Part shown: piece by piece, positions 58,001 to 64,000 of the stretch | Numbering within the stretch: the stretch's first letter is position 1 | Layout: each line of letters opens with the position of its first letter | From: Pantoea rwandensis | Lineage (GTDB): Bacteria > Pseudomonadota > Gammaproteobacteria > Enterobacterales > Enterobacteriaceae | Assembly: GCF_000759475.1 (NCBI RefSeq) | Contig: NZ_CP009454.1 | Span: 806,001-870,000, forward strand | Direction of reading: 5' to 3' | DNA: 64,000 nt | The notes under the pieces: model-generated | Seen by the model: the letters and a program-made list of their open reading frames with translations, nothing else | Databases searched by the model: none | What the model was told of the DNA's origin: nothing | Made by a program: the position numbers and the translations under genes

Positions 58001-60537
58001 GCGTCGATCTCCTCAATCTGGGTGATGGCAATACGCTCGGCAGGGCTTGCCGGACGGTGCTGATCGCGCTGAGCGACGTGCTGCACCAGCGGATCGCGCT
58101 GATCGCTGTTGATGAAGGTGCTGAAGTGGATGTGCTGCCGGGGATCGTTCACCGTTGCAGTCCATTCACACTCGACTTCAGCCCGAAGGCGCGCCAGTTC
58201 AGCTTCCAGCTGCGCATTCAGGCTGAGTTTGTCATCGATAATCACGCTGCGCAGATAGTCGATACCGCCTTCCATGCTTTCCAGCCACAGCGAGGTACGT
58301 TGCAGGCGGTCACCGGTGCGGATATAGAACATCATAAAGCGGTCGAGATAAGTCAGCAGGGTATCGCGATCCAGGTCCGCTGCCAGCAAATCGGCGTGGC
58401 GTGGCTTCATGCCACCGTTGCCGCACACATACAGATTCCAGCCTTTTTCCGTCGCGATAATGCCGACATCTTTGCCCTGCGCCTCCGCACATTCGCGTGT
58501 GCAGCCCGAGACGCCAAACTTCATTTTGTGCGGTGTACGAATGCCTTTGTAGCGGTTCTCGAGCTCGATACCGAAGCCGAGGCTATCGCCGACGCCATAG
58601 CGACACCAAGTGCTGCCCACACAGGTTTTTGCCATGCGCAACGCTTTGGCATACGCCTGGCCGGTTTCAAATCCGGCATCAATCAGCAGCGACCAGATGG
58701 CAGGCAGGTCATCACGCTGGGCACCGAACAGGCCAATACGCTGCGAGCCGGTGATTTTGGTGTAAAGGTTGTACTGGCGCGCCACCGCACCGATCGTCAT
58801 CAACCCTTCTGGCGTGATTTCGCCCCCGGGTGAGCGCGGGATGACCGAGTAGGTACCATCTTTCTGGATATTGCCAAGGAACAGATCGTTGCTGTCCTGA
58901 AGTGGCGCGAGTTGCGGTTTGAGCACATAGTCGTTCCAGCAGGAGGCCAACAGCGAGCCCACGGTCGGTTTGCACACTTCACAGCCATAACCCTGACCGT
59001 ATTTCGCCAGTAAGGCTTCGAAGGAAGTGATCTCTTCGACACGAATCAGGTGATACAACTCCTGGCGTGAATAGGGGAAGTGCTCGCACAGGTGATTGTT
59101 GACTTCGATGCCCTGGCGGCTCAGTTCCGCGTTGAGCACCTGAGTGATCAGCGGAATGCAGCCGCCGCAGCCCGTTCCGGCACGGGTATCGCTTTTCAGC
59201 ATCGCCACGGTATGGCAACCGCCTTGCACCGCTTTGACGATATCGCCTTTACTGACATCAAAGCAGGAGCAGATTTGCGCGCTGTCCGGCAGGGAATCGA
59301 CGCCCAATACCGGCTTCTCGCCACTGCCTGCTGGCAAAATCAAACCTTCAGGATTATCGGGCAGCGCGATGTTATTCAGCGCCAGCTGCAGCAGATTGCC
59401 GTAATCACTGGTGTCACCGACCAATACCGCGCCGAGCAGCGTGCGGTTGTCTTCGCTGACAATCAGGCGTTTGTAGATGTGCTTTTGCTCATCAAGCCAC
59501 ATATAGCTGCGCGCGCCCGGCGTGCGGCCATGCGCATCGCCAATACCACCGACATCCACGCCCAGCAACTTAAGTTTGGCGCTCATATCGGCACCAGAAA
59601 AGGCACTGTCGCGTCCCAGCAACGCATCGCTGGCGACCTGTGCCATTTTGTAGCCCGGCGCGACTAAGCCGAACAGCCGGTTCTGCCAGGCTGCGCATTC
59701 GCCGACGGCATAAATCGCCGGATCGCGCGTCTGGCAGCGGTCGTTGATGGCAATGCCGCCACGCTGGCCGATTTCCAGCCCACACTGTTTTGCCAGCTTG
59801 TCTTGCGGACGAATGCCGGTGGAGAACACGATGAAATCGACATCCAGCGCGCTGCCATCGGCGAATTCCAGCGTCTTACCGCCTTTAGCGTGGTGCACAA
59901 TTTGCTGGGTATTTTTGCCGGTGTGCACACGCACACCCATTTGTTCGATCTTACGACGCAGTTGCTCGCCACCTTGCGCATCCAGCTGTTCCGCCATTAA
60001 TCCGGGCGCGAACTCAATTACATGGGTTTCGATACCGAGGTTTTTCAGTGCGCCTGCCGCTTCGAGGCCAAGCAGACCGCCGCCAATCACGGCACCGCGT
60101 TGGCTGCGGCGGGCGCAGGCTTCTATGGCGTTGAGATCTTCGATGGTGCGATAGACAAAGCAGTCGCTGCCTTCGGCGCCTTTTATCGGCGGTATCCACG
60201 GATAAGAGCCGGTGGCAAAAATCAGCGTGTCGTAATGCACCGCGCGACCGGTATTGGAGTGAATCAGTTTTTCGTCGCGGTTGATGGTAATCGCCCGTTC
60301 ACCGATCAGCAGTTTGACCTGATGTTTTTCGTAATAGCCGGGGCGAACCAGTGACAGCTCTTCAGCGGTGTGATGGGAGAAGTAGGCGGAAAGGTGGACG
60401 CGGTCATAGGCGACGCGCGGTTCTTCACAAAAGACGGTAATGGCAAATTGGCCGGGCTCGGCTTTATCGATCAATTCTTCTATAAAGCGGTGGCCCACCA
60501 TGCCGTTGCCAATGATCACGACACTGTGCTTGCTCAT
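57997..60537 (-). CDS. nirB: NADH-dependent nitrite reductase large subunit NirB
   Basis: Cytoplasmic enzyme of 846 residues that reduces nitrite to ammonia. The N-terminal FAD/NADH part starts VVIGNGMVGHRFIEEL and has a second nucleotide motif (GAVIGGGLLGLEAAGAL). A BFD-type [2Fe-2S] region follows (CSCFDVSKGDI, GTGCGGC), then the siroheme/[4Fe-4S] domain with Cys ligands in CVGSTWCRYG and SGCTRECAEAQGKD. Upstream FNR and NarL/NarP sites point to induction by anaerobiosis and nitrate/nitrite. First gene of nirBDC-cysG. Confidence 0.97.
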   Translation of the reverse strand: MSKHSVVIIGNGMVGHRFIEELIDKAEPGQFAITVFCEEPRVAYDRVHLSAYFSHHTAEELSLVRPGYYEKHQVKLLIGERAITINRDEKLIHSNTGRAVHYDTLIFATGSYPWIPPIKGAEGSDCFVYRTIEDLNAIEACARRSQRGAVIGGGLLGLEAAGALKNLGIETHVIEFAPGLMAEQLDAQGGEQLRRKIEQMGVRVHTGKNTQQIVHHAKGGKTLEFADGSALDVDFIVFSTGIRPQDKLAKQCGLEIGQRGGIAINDRCQTRDPAIYAVGECAAWQNRLFGLVAPGYKMAQVASDALLGRDSAFSGADMSAKLKLLGVDVGGIGDAHGRTPGARSYMWLDEQKHIYKRLIVSEDNRTLLGAVLVGDTSDYGNLLQLALNNIALPDNPEGLILPAGSGEKPVLGVDSLPDSAQICSCFDVSKGDIVKAVQGGCHTVAMLKSDTRAGTGCGGCIPLITQVLNAELSRQGIEVNNHLCEHFPYSRQELYHLIRVEEITSFEALLAKYGQGYGCEVCKPTVGSLLASCWNDYVLKPQLAPLQDSNDLFLGNIQKDGTYSVIPRSPGGEITPEGLMTIGAVARQYNLYTKITGSQRIGLFGAQRDDLPAIWSLLIDAGFETGQAYAKALRMAKTCVGSTWCRYGVGDSLGFGIELENRYKGIRTPHKMKFGVSGCTRECAEAQGKDVGIIATEKGWNLYVCGNGGMKPRHADLLAADLDRDTLLTYLDRFMMFYIRTGDRLQRTSLWLESMEGGIDYLRSVIIDDKLSLNAQLEAELARLRAEVECEWTATVNDPRQHIHFSTFINSDQRDPLVQHVAQRDQHRPASPAERIAITQIEEIDA

Positions 60538-60595
60538 GCTTGCCTCAAAAATTGCGGTATCTGCGCTTACGATAGCGCGCTACATCAGGCGCTTA

Positions 60596-60638
60596 TTGAT
60601 GCACATCAAGCGCACCCTCATATACCTATTTTGAGGTA
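60596..60638 (-). promoter_or_regulatory. FNR and NarL/NarP sites of the nirB promoter
   Basis: TTGATGCACATCAA (60596-60609) is a perfect FNR half-site pair. TACCTATTTTGAGGTA (60623-60638) is a 7-2-7 inverted heptamer pair for NarL/NarP. Their centres are 28 bases apart, the same distance as between the -41.5 and -69.5 sites of E. coli nirB. A -10-like TATCGT lies at 60574-60569, placing the start near 60562. Confidence 0.88.
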
Positions 60639-60825
60639 TGTAATTGATTTTGAACGAAATAGATAAGTGACTTATTTGGTTGAATATTGTGCAGAACGGG
60701 TCACTGCCGATGGCGCCGTGAAAAGTCACTCGCTGGTTCGCCAATAATGACATCCGAAAAATCGATGACGCTGACAGACAGTTTTTCGTGCTAGCTTAAC
60801 CTGTTGCTTTGAACAGGAGGATGGC

Positions 60826-62109
60826 ATGGCGAACCGGTCACTGAAGTGGATCAACAATCTGCGCTTAGCGGGCCAGCAGGGCTTGTGGCAAATGGAAATC
60901 AACGGTGGAAAAATTGCGGCGATACGTCCCCAGCCACCGCAAATCGTGGATCAGAGTGACGCACTGGACGCCGAAGGAGGGCTGGCGAGTGCGCCGTTTA
61001 TCGAACCGCACATTCACCTCGACACCACGCAAACTGCCGGGCAGCCTGCCTGGAATCAGTCCGGCACCCTGTTTGAAGGTATTGAACGCTGGGCGGAGCG
61101 CAAAGCGCTGCTCAGCCATGACGATGTCAAACAGCGCGCACAGCAGACGCTGAAGTGGCAAATTGCCAACGGTATCCAGCATGTGCGTACCCACGTTGAT
61201 GTTTCCGATCCCACTCTCACCGCGCTGAAAGCGATGCTGGAAGTGAAAGCGGAAATGGCGCCGTGGATCGATATTCAAATCGTGGCGTTTCCGCAGGAGG
61301 GAATTCTTTCCTATCCCAACGGCGAAGCGCTGCTGGAAGAGGCATTGCGTCTCGGCGCCGATGTGGTGGGTGCCATCCCGCACTTCGAGTTCACACGCGA
61401 GTATGGTGTGGAATCGCTGCATAAAACCTTCGCGCTCGCCAACCGTTATGACCGCATGGTGGATGTACACTGTGATGAGATCGATGATGAGCAATCGCGC
61501 TTTGTCGAAACCGTGGCGGCGCTGGCGCATCGTGATGGCAATGGCGAACGCGTAACCGCCAGCCACACCACGGCGATGCACTCCTATAACAACGCCTACA
61601 CCTCGCGATTATTCCGCTTGCTGAAGCTGTCGAAGATTCACTTTGTGGCTAATCCGCTGGTGAACATTCATTTGCAGGGACGTTTTGATAGCTACCCCAA
61701 ACGTCGCGGCATCACGCGAGTGAAAGAGTTGCTCGACGCCGACATCAACGTCTGTTTTGGCCATGATGATGTGTTTGATCCCTGGTATCCGCTCGGCACG
61801 GCCAGTATGCTGCAGGTGCTGCATATGGGATTACATGTCTGTCAGTTGATGGGCTACGAACAGATCGACAACGGCCTGAGTCTGATTACCACCAACAGCG
61901 CGAAAACGTTGCAATTGAAGGATTACGGTCTGGCGGTGGGTGACCATGCCAGTCTGATTATTCTGCCGGCTGAGAGTGGCTTTGATGCGGTACGCAGACA
62001 AGTGCCTGTGCGCTATTCGATACGGCAGGGAAGCGTGGTGGCGTCAACGCAGCCCGCGAGCAGTGAAATCTATTTGGGCGAGGCGGAAGCGGTGACATTC
62101 CGACGATAG
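60826..62109 (+). CDS. codA: Cytosine deaminase
   Basis: Amidohydrolase-superfamily enzyme of 427 residues, collinear with E. coli CodA. It converts cytosine to uracil and ammonia for pyrimidine salvage. Metal ligands are His62 and His64 in [15 protein letters not shown], with further residues in [23 protein letters not shown] and [11 protein letters not shown]. The cytosine permease gene codB, which precedes codA in E. coli, is not here. AACAGGAGG lies before the ATG. It stands between nirB and tsgA, which are adjacent in E. coli. Confidence 0.96.
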   Translation: MANRSLKWINNLRLAGQQGLWQMEINGGKIAAIRPQPPQIVDQSDALDAEGGLASAPFIEPHIHLDTTQTAGQPAWNQSGTLFEGIERWAERKALLSHDDVKQRAQQTLKWQIANGIQHVRTHVDVSDPTLTALKAMLEVKAEMAPWIDIQIVAFPQEGILSYPNGEALLEEALRLGADVVGAIPHFEFTREYGVESLHKTFALANRYDRMVDVHCDEIDDEQSRFVETVAALAHRDGNGERVTASHTTAMHSYNNAYTSRLFRLLKLSKIHFVANPLVNIHLQGRFDSYPKRRGITRVKELLDADINVCFGHDDVFDPWYPLGTASMLQVLHMGLHVCQLMGYEQIDNGLSLITTNSAKTLQLKDYGLAVGDHASLIILPAESGFDAVRRQVPVRYSIRQGSVVASTQPASSEIYLGEAEAVTFRR

Positions 62110-62116
62110 TCGCTTA

Positions 62117-62151
62117 ATAAAAAAGAGTGCGCATCACTGCGCACTCTCTTG
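62117..62151. terminator. Terminator between codA and tsgA
   Basis: GAGTGCGCA and TGCGCACTC pair around a 4-base loop. On the minus strand six T follow, so it ends tsgA; the plus-strand T tract is short (TCTTGCT), so it is weaker for codA. Confidence 0.8.
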
Positions 62152-62200
62152 CTACGGCACCAGGCAACGGAGGCGAACGTTCACCCCTGCACGTCACCGA

Positions 62201-63379
62201 TTAGTGCGTAATATGACCATGCTGGCGATGTTTGGTCACAAAGCCCAGCAGCACACACATCACAAACACCACGGCATACAAGCCATTCGCGGTGGAGAGT
62301 GCCGCATGTGCGCCGCCTTTCGCCACAATCGGGCCGGTGACCACAAAGGTCAGCATGGTGCCGACGGTGCCGCAGGTGAGGATAAAGTTCACCAGCTTCG
62401 GCGAAGAGACTTTGGTTTGCAGCGAACCGAGGGTGATGATGGTGGTGTAAATGGCGCTGGAGCTGAAGCCGAGAATCATGATGATCCAGTGCAGCATGCT
62501 GGCGTCGTTCGTGGTGACAAACCAGTACATCAGGCCCGTCGCTAATGCGGCTAGCACCATCAGGATGCGCTGTAGATCGAAGAAGCGCAGCAGGAAGCTG
62601 AACACCCACATGCCGACCATGTACGCGGTCCAGAAGTTACCCACCAACTGACCGGCTGCCGCAATGTCCATACCCATCGATTTGGTCGCATACTCTGGCA
62701 CCCAAGAGATAAAGCCCAGCTGACCAAGGATGTAGCACAGCGCCGCGATCGACAGGAACAGCACGCCAATGCCCCATTTCTCTTTCTCGCCACCTTGTAC
62801 GGCAGCTTCGCTTTTCAGTTCCGGGAATTCCACCATCAACGTCAGAACGAAGATGGCGATGTAAATGACGCCGATGCAGGCATATACCCAGTACCATGGC
62901 AGCATGCGCGCCAGTAACACACCGGCGATAATCGGGAAAATGGTACCGGCCATGCTGAAGAACGAGTCGGTAAACAGCAGGCGGGAGCCACGCTGACGGC
63001 CATCGTACAGATGGGTAATCAGGAAGGTACCGATCGACATGGTTATACCGCTGACCACACCGAGCACAAACATGCACAGTGAGAAGACGGTCAGGTTATG
63101 GCTGGTCATCAGGCCTGCCACCGCGAGGATCATCAGCACAAAGCCAAAAATCAGCTGGCGTTTCAACGGCACAATCACCATCAGCCAGGCGTTAAGGAAT
63201 ACCGCGACCAGGATACCGGCATTCAGGAAGGTGAAAGTGTTGCTCATCTCTGAGATGGGCAACTGGAAGTATTGGGCAATATTATCCAGTACCATACCGG
63301 TAACGATCACCAGCGCGCCGGTGAGCGCGTAGGAGAAAAAGCTGATCCAGGTAAGGCCAATGCGATTACGGTTTGTCAT
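62201..63379 (-). CDS. tsgA: MFS transporter TsgA
   Basis: Major facilitator superfamily protein of 392 residues with twelve hydrophobic segments, matching E. coli TsgA (393). Family segments include [40 protein letters not shown] and [14 protein letters not shown]. The substrate is unknown. The frame is open upstream to 63523; the ATG at 63379 gives the conserved start [15 protein letters not shown]. Confidence 0.93.
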   Translation of the reverse strand: MTNRNRIGLTWISFFSYALTGALVIVTGMVLDNIAQYFQLPISEMSNTFTFLNAGILVAVFLNAWLMVIVPLKRQLIFGFVLMILAVAGLMTSHNLTVFSLCMFVLGVVSGITMSIGTFLITHLYDGRQRGSRLLFTDSFFSMAGTIFPIIAGVLLARMLPWYWVYACIGVIYIAIFVLTLMVEFPELKSEAAVQGGEKEKWGIGVLFLSIAALCYILGQLGFISWVPEYATKSMGMDIAAAGQLVGNFWTAYMVGMWVFSFLLRFFDLQRILMVLAALATGLMYWFVTTNDASMLHWIIMILGFSSSAIYTTIITLGSLQTKVSSPKLVNFILTCGTVGTMLTFVVTGPIVAKGGAHAALSTANGLYAVVFVMCVLLGFVTKHRQHGHITH

Positions 63380-63489
63380 GTTCTGAACCTGTGATGCGCC
63401 GGGATTGGCAAAAAGTGTCATGAATTGTAAATGCAACTGTGATCTTAATAAACAACGAGTGTAACGAGCGGGAAATATTTCATTAATAG

Positions 63490-63505
63490 TGTGATTTTCA
63501 TCACG
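63490..63505. promoter_or_regulatory. CRP site in the tsgA-ppiA gap
   Basis: TGTGATTTTCATCACG fits the CRP consensus TGTGA-N6-TCACA except for the last base. E. coli ppiA is known to be controlled by CRP and CytR, and additional TGTGA-like words lie at about 63439. It is about 140 bases before ppiA. Confidence 0.65.
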
Positions 63506-63641
63506 CAAATGATTGCGTGCCAAAAAAAGTATGACAATCGCAACATCAGCGTAAATATCGGTAAAACGCTGGCTCTTATATAACTTGCTCTTTACAATCG
63601 ATCTCGTTTTTGAGCTTGCACTTCATGGTAAGGAATCTTTC

Positions 63642-64000
63642 ATGTTTAAACGTACTTTGACAGCGGCAGTCGCCCTGTTAGCGCTCTCTTCTGTATCCGC
63701 TTCGGCTCTGGCCGCTAAAGGGGATACTCATGTGCTGCTCACCACCTCTGCGGGCAATATCGAACTCGAACTGAACAACCAGAAAGCCCCGGTTTCGGTG
63801 AAAAACTTTGTCGACTACGTCAACAACGGTTTCTACAACAACACGATTTTCCATCGCGTGATTCCTGGCTTTATGATCCAGGGCGGCGGTTTCACCACGG
63901 ATATGCAGCAGAAGCAGACCGTGGCACCGATTAAGAACGAAGCCGACAACGGCTTGCGTAACCTGCGTGGCACCATCTCGATGGCGCGTACTGCTGATAA
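63642..64000 (+). CDS. ppiA: Periplasmic peptidyl-prolyl cis-trans isomerase A (partial)
   Basis: First 119 codons of a cyclophilin; the gene runs off the window. A signal peptide ([20 protein letters not shown], cut after ALA) exports it to the periplasm. The visible catalytic part includes [15 protein letters not shown] with the Arg and Phe/Met of the active site, and [18 protein letters not shown] precedes the ATG. It is nearly identical in layout to E. coli PpiA, which has about 190 residues. Confidence 0.96.
   Translation, partial: MFKRTLTAAVALLALSSVSASALAAKGDTHVLLTTSAGNIELELNNQKAPVSVKNFVDYVNNGFYNNTIFHRVIPGFMIQGGGFTTDMQQKQTVAPIKNEADNGLRNLRGTISMARTAD

Overview
The window is a chromosomal segment of a gammaproteobacterium of the order Enterobacterales, most likely family Erwiniaceae (Pantoea/Erwinia-like). 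The grounds are proteins close to their E. coli counterparts from about 16.7 kb onward, a gene order that largely follows the E. coli glpD-to-ppiA region, several ERIC-type repeats, and small GTAG-headed REP palindromes. This placement is from memory of protein families and gene order; no database search was run. I see no rRNA, tRNA, CRISPR array, insertion sequence, phage gene or attachment site.

Region 1 (1-5.2 kb): an ABC importer operon of unknown substrate on the minus strand (ATPase, binding protein, fused permease), then the MFS exporter gene yhhS, then a tandem pair of ERIC repeats. Region 2 (5.2-16.7 kb): a myo-inositol catabolism cluster arranged around three divergent or regulatory gaps: iolI-like (minus), iolA, iolB (plus), iolR and iolC (minus), iolD, iolG, iolE (plus). 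It encodes the route from myo-inositol to acetyl-CoA plus DHAP-level products, but no inositol transporter lies in the window. The last aldolase step may be covered by a DUF2090 domain fused to IolC. The heptamer ATGAAAT / ATTTCAT recurs ten times in the three iol intergenic regions and is the likely IolR operator half-site. Region 3 (16.7-25.2 kb): glpD (minus), glpE-glpG-glpR (plus) and the maltodextrin genes malP-malQ, without malT beside them.

Region 4 (25.2-38 kb): nfuA, gntX, bioH, a GH13 sugar phosphorylase, tex, greB, a YjbE-like small secreted protein, ompR-envZ and pckA. Region 5 (37-48.5 kb): hslO, hslR, yrfG, igaA, nudE, mrcA and the hofMNOPQ DNA-uptake/pilus-like operon. Region 6 (48.9-55.2 kb): the aroK-aroB-damX-dam-rpe-gph-trpS superoperon. 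Region 7 (55.2-64 kb): nirB-nirD-nirC-cysG on the minus strand, with an FNR site and a NarL/NarP 7-2-7 site upstream of nirB, then codA, tsgA and the start of ppiA, which runs off the window.

The best candidates for something not yet described are a multi-hairpin RNA with its own terminator just downstream of the iolI-like gene, the fused IolC, the orphan placement of a YjbE-like gene between greB and ompR, and the GTAG-headed REP family. None amounts to a clearly new multi-gene system; most of the window is conserved housekeeping DNA.
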